A DNA stretch of 16,443 nucleotides from JAUWMI01 sp964630455 (GCA_964630455.1 CAZVVA010000077.1:1-16443), one strand, 5' to 3'; counted from the stretch's first letter, positions 6,647 through 15,061 are shown. The notes: generated from the sequence alone by a model not told the origin. Numbers and translations are program-made.

Positions 6647-9112
6647 ATGGACGCTAAAGAGACAGGGGAAGAGAAGGGCAGAAAACGTATTGACTGGGGA
6701 AAAGCAGCAGACCAATTAGCAAAGCAAGCGCGCGAAGCTCCTCGCTGGGTTGCCCGGTTTACTCTCGCCGCTGTGCTGCTGGGATGGGCGCTGCTTATCT
6801 CGTATTATTTTCTCTACCATGATCGCCAGCTCTTTCTGGTTTTTCCTAATTTATTCCGACATTACAACCTAAATTTTGCTGCGTTTCAGTATTGGGATTG
6901 CCTGTATTCGGCAGCGGCGATTTGCGTGTATCTGCTCATTGGCCATCTCTTTCTCGCCTGTTTTGACCTCTACCTCCCGCGGGTAGCTGATCTGGCACTA
7001 TCGTTTGTGTTCGGGCTTGGGCTGGTGACCGTAGTCTTTGAACTGCTCACCATGGCGCACCTCCTCTATCAACCAGTCGCTATTGCTGCGGTAGGGGTCA
7101 TTCTGATCGCCGTGCTGCTAGCTGCGGTTCGACACAATGCGAGTCCGGTTGTTGGGACGAGCGAGATGGTAGACCCGCGATTTTTTCGCAGGTCGCAACT
7201 CTATATGTCGCGCCAGAAATTTAGCAACTCCCTGATTCAACCCAGAGGTTTTGCTCAGCAAATGGCGTTTTGTTCAGCAGCGGTATTGATTGGCCTGATT
7301 ACCTTCCTGACGTTCTATCATGGCGTGCTCTTTCCCGAGACCTCCTGGGATGCGCTGATTCTCTACATCGGCTATGCGCGAAAGATCTTTTTTGCCCACG
7401 CATTTCCGTTCAAGGCCGTGGCCCAGGTAGGCATTGGCCTGGGATCAAACTATCCGCACCTCTATCCTCTGATGAGCGCCAGTATTGCCACGGTGGTTGG
7501 CCACTGGTCGGATCTCTTTGCTCAGCTGGCGCCTCCATTCGCAGGCCTGCTGGCCACTTTCCTGGTCTACCAAATTGTGCTGCGCCTGTCGCGGAACATG
7601 CTAACCGCCATAGCGATTGCTCTCTTGTTTCGCATAGTTCCATACGGGATAGCGTACTTCGCGTATGCAACGGATTATGCATTCGCAATTCTATTCACCA
7701 CTGCTTTTCTCTACGCAGCCCTGCTCTATATTGACCGCGGGCTGTGGAGCTACTTTGTACTGGCAACGCTTATTCCAGCATTCAGTGTTCACATTAACTA
7801 CCTCATGTGGATCCTGTGGGGCCCGTGGCTGGTTATGGTGATTGTAGCGCACGCAAAGAGCCGGAGCTTGCGGCGGTACGAGGAAGAAAAAGAAGAAATT
7901 GACTTTACAGTGGTACGGCCAGACTACGAATTGGACTATACGTACGCTGAACAGCGAAAGCCGCTCACTGCGTTTGTGCGGTCAAGACAGTTTCTCCTGC
8001 CGCTGATCATTGCGCTGATCCTGGCCTCGCCATGGTATTTGAGAAACTTGGTTCTGACCGGAAATCCCGTGTACCCATTCTTTGCGAGCGTTCTTGGTGG
8101 GGTTCATATCAATCCCGAGGTTCTGGTGTCGTGCAAGGCCGAGTGGCTGGCAAATGGGGACGGCATCGGGAAGCTGGGACGTACGTTTGGCGAAAAGATA
8201 CGCGCCTCATGGCACTTCTTTGTCATCTGGCAGCATGCCTGGAAGCTGGCGCCGGTCTTTATTGGCTTCATGCTGCCCGGTGTGCTGATCTTTTTAATCC
8301 GGGCAATTGGCCGATTGCTAATCGGGCAAAAACATCCGAAGCTGGGACGGCGCGTTCGTGTGTTCGACGATCTCACGAAATTTGGCCTGGTGGCTTTTAC
8401 GCTGCTGGCACTGCTATTCATCTATCATTACGCAATAGCGAGTATGTATCTCTACCAGATTATTATCATCCTGCCGCTAATGGCAATCTTCACCTATTTT
8501 GTATTTGATCGGTGCGCTATGAAACCGCTGCGCGGCGGGCTTCTCACACTCTGTCTGGTGCTGGGCATTGTCCCGGGTCTGGCCATGGGGTTGATGGGAT
8601 TCAAGTTTAAACAAAACGTCGAGATTGCAGGTAAATACTATAATCCTCTTCAGCTGGTTGCATTCCGGAATCCGTGCATGAATCGAGACCTCTTCTTAAA
8701 ACTCGAGTTTGGTGAGGACGTGAAGATGTGGGATTATCTGAATGTAGATCTATTTGGCGAGAAGATTCTCACTCACGAAAACCGTCATCGGATGCTGGAT
8801 GAGTCAATAACACTCATTCATCTGGATGACTGGGAGATTCAAGATACTTACCAGATGACAAACGATGCTGAGAAGATGCGACTCTTTAAGTACCTGGAAA
8901 TTCAGTACTATCTTTACGTACCGATGGAGGAGAAACATCCTATCATAAAGCGTGTTGGGCTGGACGCATGGCGCCATAGGCCGGAACTGATGACTGAAAT
9001 TTTTCGTGCTGGCGAAAACGTACTCTATAGGTTCAATTGGGACTTCCTAGCCTCTGGGTCTGCCAGGCCACCTGCCGCGACACCCTCAAGCGATTCCGCA
9101 ACAACCAGATAG
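6647..9112 (+). CDS. Polytopic membrane protein, GT-C glycosyltransferase-like
   Basis: This inner-membrane protein of 821 residues has about 14 hydrophobic segments by eye. A charged cytoplasmic N-terminus (1-30) comes first, and a soluble C-terminal part of about 200 residues closes it. A loop with ETSWDALILYIGYARK (from Glu231, Asp235) resembles the first outer loop of GT-C enzymes, which transfer sugars from lipid-linked donors, but it lies after the fifth hydrophobic segment, later than usual. A highly charged loop with a run of Glu/Lys interrupts the helices (about 396-445). The tail has DYLN...GEKILTHENR, a pattern I associate with GT-C-type proteins. Start: ATG at 6647; a GTG six codons upstream is possible, and the ribosome site (CAGGG) is weak. 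The next gene follows after 21 bases. Substrate unknown; the GT-C assignment is moderate. Confidence 0.65.
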   Translation: MDAKETGEEKGRKRIDWGKAADQLAKQAREAPRWVARFTLAAVLLGWALLISYYFLYHDRQLFLVFPNLFRHYNLNFAAFQYWDCLYSAAAICVYLLIGHLFLACFDLYLPRVADLALSFVFGLGLVTVVFELLTMAHLLYQPVAIAAVGVILIAVLLAAVRHNASPVVGTSEMVDPRFFRRSQLYMSRQKFSNSLIQPRGFAQQMAFCSAAVLIGLITFLTFYHGVLFPETSWDALILYIGYARKIFFAHAFPFKAVAQVGIGLGSNYPHLYPLMSASIATVVGHWSDLFAQLAPPFAGLLATFLVYQIVLRLSRNMLTAIAIALLFRIVPYGIAYFAYATDYAFAILFTTAFLYAALLYIDRGLWSYFVLATLIPAFSVHINYLMWILWGPWLVMVIVAHAKSRSLRRYEEEKEEIDFTVVRPDYELDYTYAEQRKPLTAFVRSRQFLLPLIIALILASPWYLRNLVLTGNPVYPFFASVLGGVHINPEVLVSCKAEWLANGDGIGKLGRTFGEKIRASWHFFVIWQHAWKLAPVFIGFMLPGVLIFLIRAIGRLLIGQKHPKLGRRVRVFDDLTKFGLVAFTLLALLFIYHYAIASMYLYQIIIILPLMAIFTYFVFDRCAMKPLRGGLLTLCLVLGIVPGLAMGLMGFKFKQNVEIAGKYYNPLQLVAFRNPCMNRDLFLKLEFGEDVKMWDYLNVDLFGEKILTHENRHRMLDESITLIHLDDWEIQDTYQMTNDAEKMRLFKYLEIQYYLYVPMEEKHPIIKRVGLDAWRHRPELMTEIFRAGENVLYRFNWDFLASGSARPPAATPSSDSATTR

Positions 9113-9133
9113 CCGCAAAAAAAGGGAGCCAGC

Positions 9134-10894
9134 GTGGGACATCCAGGTAGAACACGGACAGCGTGGACAACGTATCTCGTTCCTCTTTTGCTTTATGGAG
9201 CGCTCACAGCTGCGCTGACCTTTCCTCTGGTTGTCTACTTTGGCAAGCGCATCATCGGGGAGCCGTACGATGCGACAATGTTCGTCTGGAACATGTGGTG
9301 GTTCAAACACGCATTGTTCGATCTACATACACATCCCTTTTATAGCGACTACATATTTTATCCAGAGGGCGTAAATCTCTACCTCCAGACCCTCTGTCTG
9401 TTGAAAGTTTTCGTCTCAATTCCCTTTCAATATTTTCTCTCAATTATAGTTACGTACAATCTGCTGGTTTTTGTCACATTTGTAGGCAGTGGTTTTACCG
9501 GCTATTTGCTGGGGCGGTACCTGATTCGCGATGGCTTTGGCGCATTTATCTGCGGTGTGATCTTCGCCTTCAGTACATTTCGCTTAGTTCATTGTCTGGG
9601 CCATTTAAACCTGATATCAACTGAGTGGATACCACTTTTTGTGCTGTTTCTGATCAAGCTCTTGCGAAGGCCGACGTGGAGTGCAGCGTTGTTGACAGGT
9701 TTGTTCTTTCTGTTAGTGGCTCTAAGCTCATGGTATCTTGCAACAGGGTGCGTTATTCTGGGCGCCGTTGTGGTAGTCTGGCATTTAGTGCGGGGAAAGG
9801 TTAGCTGGCGGCACATCGGATATCTCGTGCTCGCAGGAGCGCTGAGCGGGGTTCTTCTCATGCCCCTCATGGTGCCGATGGTTCGAATCGTCCTGAGCGG
9901 AGAGCAACCGGTGGTAGGTATGACAGCGCAAGATCAGGTGCATTATTCCATGGATCTTGCCTCGCCATTCATTTTTTCCCCAAGGCATTTTCTATTTGGA
10001 CAGGTCGCGCAGGAGGTATATAATAATCGGATGTCAGGGGTAGGGCTGGAGCGCGACTCGTACGTGGGATTCGTAGCAATAATTTTGAGTTTCATTGCAG
10101 TGCGTCGCCTGAGAAAAGTTTGCTGGCTCTGGATATGGTGTGGCGCGGTTTTCTTCATACTAGCCCTCGGCCCATATCTCTCAATTTTCGGCCATTGGCG
10201 AGTTCCGCTCATCCAGGCGATTCCGCTTCCTTATTTGGCGCTGCACAACATTCCAATTTTCTCGGCAGCACGGATTCCAGGGCGATTTATCGTCTTTGTC
10301 ACACTTGCGCTCGCAGTGCTGGCAGGATACGGGGTTCGCTATGTATTGCGCCGACACCCTGTATGTTCACAAAAGCGCTACCGATTCTGGTGCGTATCGG
10401 CTCTCACGCTGTTGATCTGTGCAGAAAACGCAATTCTGCCATATCCTACAGCTCGTATTGGAATCTCAGAGTTCTATCAGAGCATTGCGAGCTCCTCTGC
10501 GAGCTATTCTATTCTGGATCTCCCGTTTGAGCCGGGATTCTCCTTTTACCACTATTATCAGATTTACCACAGAAAGAAGATCATCTACGGCCACATTGCG
10601 CGAACTCCTTATCAACTGTTGCGCGAGAAGCAGGAACGTTTTTATGTAAGCCGGCAGTACGACCCTGAACAGCCAGAGAAGAATTTGGCATTTCTCAAGC
10701 GATTCATTCATGGAATGCGGCAGGCGAACGGGCGGTATATCGTGATTCACAAAAAGGTCACCACGCCGCACCAGATGGCTCTTTTGCGCGCATTTCTGAG
10801 CGATACGGCACTGTGGGGCCAGAGCGATCACCCGCAGCCGCCCGAGCAGTGTTTCGAGGATCAATATTTGATTGTATATCAGTTCATTCCATAG
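9134..10894 (+). CDS. Polytopic membrane protein of a GT-C-like family
   Basis: This protein has 586 residues and about 11-12 hydrophobic segments, followed by a soluble C-terminal part from about 450 on. After the first helix comes a loop with GEPYDATMFVWNMWW (42-56, Asp46) and then YSDYIFYPEGVNLY (70-83). This pattern is common in a family of uncharacterised bacterial membrane proteins with a GT-C-like plan, in which an early loop acid is thought to be catalytic. Further along is SAARIPGRF (387-395) before a helix, another family mark. Start: GTG at 9134 with AGGGAG five bases upstream (9123-9128); no ATG fits. It lies 21 bases after the other membrane protein and 43 before the DUF4432 gene, so the three are probably one operon. 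It could act on lipid-linked sugars; the substrate is unknown. Confidence 0.65.
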   Translation: MGHPGRTRTAWTTYLVPLLLYGALTAALTFPLVVYFGKRIIGEPYDATMFVWNMWWFKHALFDLHTHPFYSDYIFYPEGVNLYLQTLCLLKVFVSIPFQYFLSIIVTYNLLVFVTFVGSGFTGYLLGRYLIRDGFGAFICGVIFAFSTFRLVHCLGHLNLISTEWIPLFVLFLIKLLRRPTWSAALLTGLFFLLVALSSWYLATGCVILGAVVVVWHLVRGKVSWRHIGYLVLAGALSGVLLMPLMVPMVRIVLSGEQPVVGMTAQDQVHYSMDLASPFIFSPRHFLFGQVAQEVYNNRMSGVGLERDSYVGFVAIILSFIAVRRLRKVCWLWIWCGAVFFILALGPYLSIFGHWRVPLIQAIPLPYLALHNIPIFSAARIPGRFIVFVTLALAVLAGYGVRYVLRRHPVCSQKRYRFWCVSALTLLICAENAILPYPTARIGISEFYQSIASSSASYSILDLPFEPGFSFYHYYQIYHRKKIIYGHIARTPYQLLREKQERFYVSRQYDPEQPEKNLAFLKRFIHGMRQANGRYIVIHKKVTTPHQMALLRAFLSDTALWGQSDHPQPPEQCFEDQYLIVYQFIP

Positions 10895-10937
10895 GAAATG
10901 CCTTTCCACATTTTTTGAAGAGCGAGGAGAATCAAAG

Positions 10938-12065
10938 ATGAAAAGACCACGTCAACAATTAGTGAAACGCGAAGTGCTGAACCAGATCGGATCTATGCGC
11001 CAGCTTTGCGGGATTCGCCGTGTAGCATTCATGGATGGGATGGAGCGCGAAGTGGAAGCGCTGGAATTTCACCTCGGCTCTGGATTTGTGTTTACGGTGA
11101 TTGCAAGTCGCGCTATGGATATCGCTTTCGCAGAGTATCGCGATCAGTCGCTGGTCTGGCTCTCGCCAACCGGCATTGTGCACCCGCACTATTACGATCC
11201 TCAGGGGTGGGGTTGGTTGAGGGGGTTTTTCGGTGGGCTGCTCACAACCTGTGGGCTGGTCAATGTGGGGCCACCCGAAGTTATAGACGGAGAACAGATT
11301 GGTGGACATGGCCGGATTGCTTACATTCCTGCACAGGGTCTTGCGTACAAAGAATACTGGGATGATGACGGCTACTGGCTGGAGGCTACCGGCGAGATGC
11401 GCGAGGTGTGGATTAACAAGACGAATCTTTTGCTCATCCGTACCATCCGAGCAATGGCGGGCGAACGTCGCCTGTTCCTGACTGATGTGGTGCGCAATGA
11501 TGGCCCGCGCTCCCAGGTGCATCGGATACTCTATCACATCAATGCTGGCTTTCCACTGCTCGACCGATCGAGCCGATTGATTTTGCCGGTACGCACGGTA
11601 ACGCCGCGCGATCCTGAAGCTAATAAAGGGAAGCGTCGGTTCAATGTCTTCGGTCCACCAAAGGCTGAGTACAGGGAGAAATGCTATTTCCACGATCTCG
11701 TTCCGCTGGAAGACGGCCGGGTGGGCGCTGCCGTGGTCAATGAGAGTCTGACAGAGGGCCTTGGCCTCTACGCAAAATGGAGCAAAGCCGAGCTACCGCA
11801 AATGGTGCAATGGAAGATGCTCGGCGTTGGCGCGTATGTGAACGGAATCGAGCCATCTAACTGTTTGGTCATGGGTATAGAAAAGGAGCGCGAGCTCGGC
11901 ACGCTCGTTGTGCTGGAGCCCGGTGAAGAGCGAACTTATCATCTGGAGATCGGGGTGTTATCAGGTCGGCGCGAGATTCGACGCTTCGAGCAGGCAGTGA
12001 AAAAAGTTGCTCCAGCACAGCCCAAATTTCGCCAGCCGCTCATCTTCGAAAAGAGTAGATTTTAG
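10938..12065 (+). CDS. DUF4432 family aldose 1-epimerase-like protein
   Basis: This protein of 375 residues has the mutarotase-like (galactose mutarotase superfamily) beta-sandwich pattern of DUF4432. Strong marks are SRAMDIAF (57-64), SLVWLSPTG (71-79), GGLLTTCGLVNVGPP (99-113), GGHGRIAYIPA (122-132), a His in YHINAGFPLL (His200) and GIEPSNC (333-339, Glu335). His200 and Glu335 sit where mutarotases place their acid/base pair, so it may bind or interconvert a sugar. That is inference from pattern. No signal peptide is seen, so it should be cytoplasmic. Start: ATG at 10938 with GAGGAG nine bases upstream. It ends the three-gene set with the two membrane proteins. DUF4432 members often sit in sugar-use operons; here the context suggests glycan metabolism. 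Confidence 0.85.
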   Translation: MKRPRQQLVKREVLNQIGSMRQLCGIRRVAFMDGMEREVEALEFHLGSGFVFTVIASRAMDIAFAEYRDQSLVWLSPTGIVHPHYYDPQGWGWLRGFFGGLLTTCGLVNVGPPEVIDGEQIGGHGRIAYIPAQGLAYKEYWDDDGYWLEATGEMREVWINKTNLLLIRTIRAMAGERRLFLTDVVRNDGPRSQVHRILYHINAGFPLLDRSSRLILPVRTVTPRDPEANKGKRRFNVFGPPKAEYREKCYFHDLVPLEDGRVGAAVVNESLTEGLGLYAKWSKAELPQMVQWKMLGVGAYVNGIEPSNCLVMGIEKERELGTLVVLEPGEERTYHLEIGVLSGRREIRRFEQAVKKVAPAQPKFRQPLIFEKSRF

Positions 12066-12125
12066 TTGACAGCGCCTTTTGAAAGCACAAAGTAACAAAG
12101 AGGCAGAGTTTGGGAGAGAAAGGAG

Positions 12126-12257
12126 GTGAGTAAGGCTGGCAAGACAGCACCCAAAGTAAATCAAGAAGGTGAGATCAAGCAGAACACTAATGTATCAAGA
12201 GCCGGTAACCATTTCCAGGCTCTGGCACGTTCGTATCTCAAACAAGGAAGGAAATGA
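12126..12257 (+). CDS. Possible 43-residue basic small protein
   Basis: From a GTG at 12126 an open frame of 43 codons runs to a TGA at 12255-12257, three bases before the ATG of the exported Cys/His protein. The peptide is rich in Lys, Gln and Asn and has a helix-like end (HFQALARSYLK). I do not recognise it. A very strong AAAGGAGG (12119-12126) lies at the start but overlaps the GTG itself, which is too close for normal initiation. A second, overlapping frame (ATG 12190 to TGA 12264, 24 codons) ends in an ATGA overlap with the next start. Either could be a leader peptide, or both could be chance. Confidence 0.25.
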   Translation: MSKAGKTAPKVNQEGEIKQNTNVSRAGNHFQALARSYLKQGRK

Positions 12258-12260
12258 GAT

Positions 12261-14351
12261 ATGAAAAACGCGGTAAAAGCTGGGTTGATTGCAGCTTCAT
12301 TGATTGTCTTTGCAGTTTCTGCGGGTTGGACGCAGACAGCAAGTGTCGTCATTTCATCCTATCCGTCGTCGGTGCAGGAAAATGTGCCGTTCGACGTGGT
12401 TGTTGATTATACGGCGGACCTTTACAACTATGGACTGTCGTCAAGGATCTTTCTGGAGGTCGTAAATGCCAGCAATAACGACATTCTAGAGGTACTCTGG
12501 GATGATGATGAACGGCTCTGCTATGAAGGTCCGAGCGGGCAGGTTACGTTTAACACAAGTGTATCAGGAGTAAGTTCCATTTACTTTAGAGCCTACATCA
12601 GCCCCGTTGAATTCAACAGCTGGTTCATTACCGAGCTCCAAAGCTATCCAAGAGATGGCACATACCCATATAGGTGGGAAGGGAACGGTGTTACCCACGA
12701 TATTTATTATCAGGGCGTTCTCATTCTTAGCGATAACATTGCGGGTAATTACTGTTACTGCAGCGGCATTACGTATCAGCTGTTTATGGATGCCTGGGAA
12801 AATTACAACACCTCCTGGGGATTCACTAATATCTACGGCATGACACCAGCTGAAGCGGTCAGCTTCCGTCAGGAATGGTACGGCTGGTATGATGTAAAAT
12901 GCTCCGTTGCAGCTATTGCGAAATACAAAGTCGGTTACGAAATCCCCTACACTCAGAAGGAGAAGGTAAAACAAGGCGATGATGTTCAGCTGTGGCGCTG
13001 GAGCGGCTCAGGTCACTCGGTAATTTTTATCAATTGGGTTTATGATGGGCCTGATATTATCGGCATCAGATATTGGTCTACCCAATCTAGCACTAATGGC
13101 ATTAATTACAATACCGAGTATTTCGGTAGTAGTGGTAGTTATTTAAAAGACAGCGAATGTTATTACGCCCGGAAGGTAAAACCTGTTGACGGTGATGATT
13201 GGCCAAATCGCTACGGCGACGAGGATACTTCAGCCGATCCGACCTCAGTGGGTGGTGATCCGACACCAACACCTACCCCTACCCCAACGCCAACACCAAC
13301 TCCTACCGCAACGCCTACGCCGACCCCATCACCCACGCCGTGGCAGATTGTCTTTGAGTTTATCGCGGATCGTGACGATTGGACCACAGGTGGGGCACCG
13401 ATTGTCTTTACTCCTCCGGATTTTGTGTGGGAATCTGACTACCTGAAGATTATCTCATCAACGAATACGAATACGTTCGGCTTCTGGCAGAGTCCACAGG
13501 ATGCAATTCCTGCGGATGCGGATTATCTCTATCGCGCACGGTTCACGGTCTCGACCGATATAACGGATCAACCACTCGTTCCACAGATACGCCTTCGGGC
13601 AAATTCGTTGAACCTGCAGCAGTATGATGTGCTCTCAATCGAGAGTGCGGGTGACGGCGGTGCGTCTCCCGCCGCGTCAGGCACGGATTATGACCTTTAC
13701 TTCGTCCCTCCAGCGAATGATACTGCCGCTATGCTTGCGTTCGATGTTCTTAACTTCAATCCCGACGATGCGGGGGTCGCAGAACTTTCGCTGGATACGG
13801 TTACGGTTGATCGCTTTGCTCTGGATTCGCTCTCAACTCCGACAGTTGTTCAGGATTATACGCTCGAGCTCAATCAGGACGGCTGGACAACGGGTGGCGC
13901 ACCGATAGTGTTCAGCTCCCCGCAGTATATTCATTCTGCGGGCGCGCTGGAGATTCGGGCAATAACCAACACGAATACATTTGGCTTCTGGGGGAGCCAT
14001 CCGGCCGATATAACTATTGAGGCAAACCGATTATATCGGGGAACATTTGAAATTCGCAGCGACGTGATCACCAAGGCGCAGGTTCCAGAGATGCGGCTGC
14101 GGTTTAACACCGGCAATCTTCAGGCATCGCAAACGCAAGGCATTGCAAGTGCAGGCGACGGAGCAAATTCTCCAGGCACCACAAACACGGTCTACGATAA
14201 GCTTTACTTCCTACCTCCACCGAACTGTGTCGGTGAGAGCTTAACGGTCTCCTTTGACATACTCAACTTCTCACCGGACGACGCAGCTGAAGCCTCGCTC
14301 ATCCTCGACCGCGCAACAATCGAGACCCTTTCTACTCCAACGTTACCATAG
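12261..14351 (+). CDS. Exported NlpC/P60- or CHAP-like Cys/His protein with Thr-Pro linker and twin modules
   Basis: This protein of 696 residues starts with a clear signal peptide (1-25, hydrophobic 8-22). Next are a beta-rich Ig-like part (27-115) and a Cys/His domain (about 140-305). NYCYCSGITYQLFMDAW (163-179) resembles the NlpC/P60 DCSG motif with Cys167 as nucleophile, and SGHSVIFINW (250-259) supplies His252; a following YWSTQSSTNGI is also conserved in style. A Thr-Pro linker (334-360) leads to two tandem ~168-residue modules (361-528, 529-696) that share DxWTTGGAPIVF and TNTNTFGFW and end in LSTPT. The domain could cut peptide or amide bonds, in peptidoglycan or proteins; catalysis is unproven. 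Start: ATG with AAGGAAGGA at 12244-12252. No lipobox or sorting signal is seen. The Cys/His part looks more AT-rich than the modules. Confidence 0.78.
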   Translation: MKNAVKAGLIAASLIVFAVSAGWTQTASVVISSYPSSVQENVPFDVVVDYTADLYNYGLSSRIFLEVVNASNNDILEVLWDDDERLCYEGPSGQVTFNTSVSGVSSIYFRAYISPVEFNSWFITELQSYPRDGTYPYRWEGNGVTHDIYYQGVLILSDNIAGNYCYCSGITYQLFMDAWENYNTSWGFTNIYGMTPAEAVSFRQEWYGWYDVKCSVAAIAKYKVGYEIPYTQKEKVKQGDDVQLWRWSGSGHSVIFINWVYDGPDIIGIRYWSTQSSTNGINYNTEYFGSSGSYLKDSECYYARKVKPVDGDDWPNRYGDEDTSADPTSVGGDPTPTPTPTPTPTPTPTATPTPTPSPTPWQIVFEFIADRDDWTTGGAPIVFTPPDFVWESDYLKIISSTNTNTFGFWQSPQDAIPADADYLYRARFTVSTDITDQPLVPQIRLRANSLNLQQYDVLSIESAGDGGASPAASGTDYDLYFVPPANDTAAMLAFDVLNFNPDDAGVAELSLDTVTVDRFALDSLSTPTVVQDYTLELNQDGWTTGGAPIVFSSPQYIHSAGALEIRAITNTNTFGFWGSHPADITIEANRLYRGTFEIRSDVITKAQVPEMRLRFNTGNLQASQTQGIASAGDGANSPGTTNTVYDKLYFLPPPNCVGESLTVSFDILNFSPDDAAEASLILDRATIETLSTPTLP
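13260..13340 (+). repeat. Thr-Pro linker coding tract
   Basis: Twenty-seven codons, nearly all Pro and Thr with single Ala and Ser breaks, give a low-complexity CCNACN repeat. Such linkers join a catalytic domain to binding modules in exported proteins. A similar tract occurs at 14564-14611 in the gene fragment downstream, and both contain a close copy of CATCACCCAC. Confidence 0.9.
13341..13844 (+). repeat. Twin module, copy 1
   Basis: Codons 361-528 of the exported protein. It pairs with the next 168 codons: DDWTTGGAPIVF versus DGWTTGGAPIVF, STNTNTFGFWQS versus ITNTNTFGFWGS, PQIRLRANSLNLQ versus PEMRLRFNTGNLQ, and FDVLNFNPDDA versus FDILNFSPDDA. Alternating strands suggest a beta-sandwich binding module. 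I cannot name the family. Confidence 0.85.
13845..14348 (+). repeat. Twin module, copy 2
   Basis: Codons 529-696, the second copy, ending right at the stop codon. Copy 2 has the same order of conserved blocks as copy 1. DNA identity is strong only in the conserved blocks, so the duplication is not recent. Confidence 0.85.
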
Positions 14352-14499
14352 CCGCTTGGTCTCACCTATCGAAAAAATTATATTTCCGGCTTCTAAGATA
14401 AGAAATTTTTCTCTCATAATATGAACTAGCCCGGGCTTCCATGTCATCTAACGTGCACTTGCCCTAGCTGAATTCCTCCATGAGCCTTGTTACGAGTAA

Positions 14500-14934
14500 C
14501 TACCCTATTTTGACGCCAGTGCCCAGAGTATTCCCGAAAAGGTTGAGCTTGATGCAGCGGGCTTGCCCACACCAACGCCGACCCCAACACCGACACCATC
14601 ACCCACTCCATCAGGCAGCACGGTATTGTATGTTGAGGATATTGCCATGGGTTCTGGCAGTGCCGGGGTGAACTACTGGGCGACAGCTACAGTGCTCATT
14701 TACAATGAAGATCTGGTGGCCATTGAAGGAGTGACAGTCGATGGTGATTGGACTGGGGCGACCGTTGAGAGTCAGTCTGATAATACTGAAGGCGACGGTA
14801 AGGTGACCTTTGAGTCCTCCAAAGTAAAGAATGGCGGAACCTTCATCTTTACCGTTACTGACGTAGCAAAAAGCGGCTACACTTACGACCCAGGCCAGAA
14901 CAAAGAGACCAGCGACTCAATTACTCTGCCATAG
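14500..14934 (+). pseudogene. Start-less fragment: Thr-Pro linker plus Ig-like C-terminal domain
   Basis: An open frame follows a stop at 14497-14499 and runs to a TAG at 14932-14934. It reads as a protein-like stretch (SIPEKVELDAAG), a Thr-Pro linker (from about 14564) and a domain of about 105 residues with VLYVEDIAMGSG, NYWATATVLIYN, TVDGDWTGA and FTVTDVAKSGYTYDPGQN. This resembles the Ig-like domain often found at the C-terminus of exported bacterial peptidases and other secreted proteins. No ATG or GTG with a ribosome site precedes the linker; a TTG at 14563 lacks one, and an ATG at 14647 with GAGG upstream would remove the domain's first strand. It is probably the 3' end of a larger exported-protein gene whose front is lost. 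A frame-shifted piece just upstream (from 14480) may be more of the remnant. Confidence 0.6.
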
Positions 14935-14993
14935 CTGTTGTTAGCAATAATTGCATGTGTCCATTGGTCTCTCTGTTTTCTTGAAACAATCAA

Positions 14994-15030
14994 AAGCCAA
15001 GATTAATAAGAATCTTGGCTTCTTTTTTTT
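14994..15030 (+). terminator. Strong intrinsic terminator
   Basis: AAGCCAAGATT (14994-15004) pairs perfectly with AATCTTGGCTT (15011-15021) around a six-base loop, and CTTTTTTTT follows (15022-15030). It separates the exported-protein region from the asparagine synthetase and would stop + strand transcription. Confidence 0.92.
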
Positions 15031-15061
15031 CATTTCCTCTGGATTCCAGAGGGGAAGAGGC

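Noticed and set aside
10959..11693. 244-codon frame on the - strand
   Set aside because: It lies opposite the well-supported DUF4432 gene and has no family features.
13260..13340. Short repeats that could suggest a CRISPR array
   Set aside because: They are Pro-Thr codons inside an open frame, with no spacers and no cas gene nearby.
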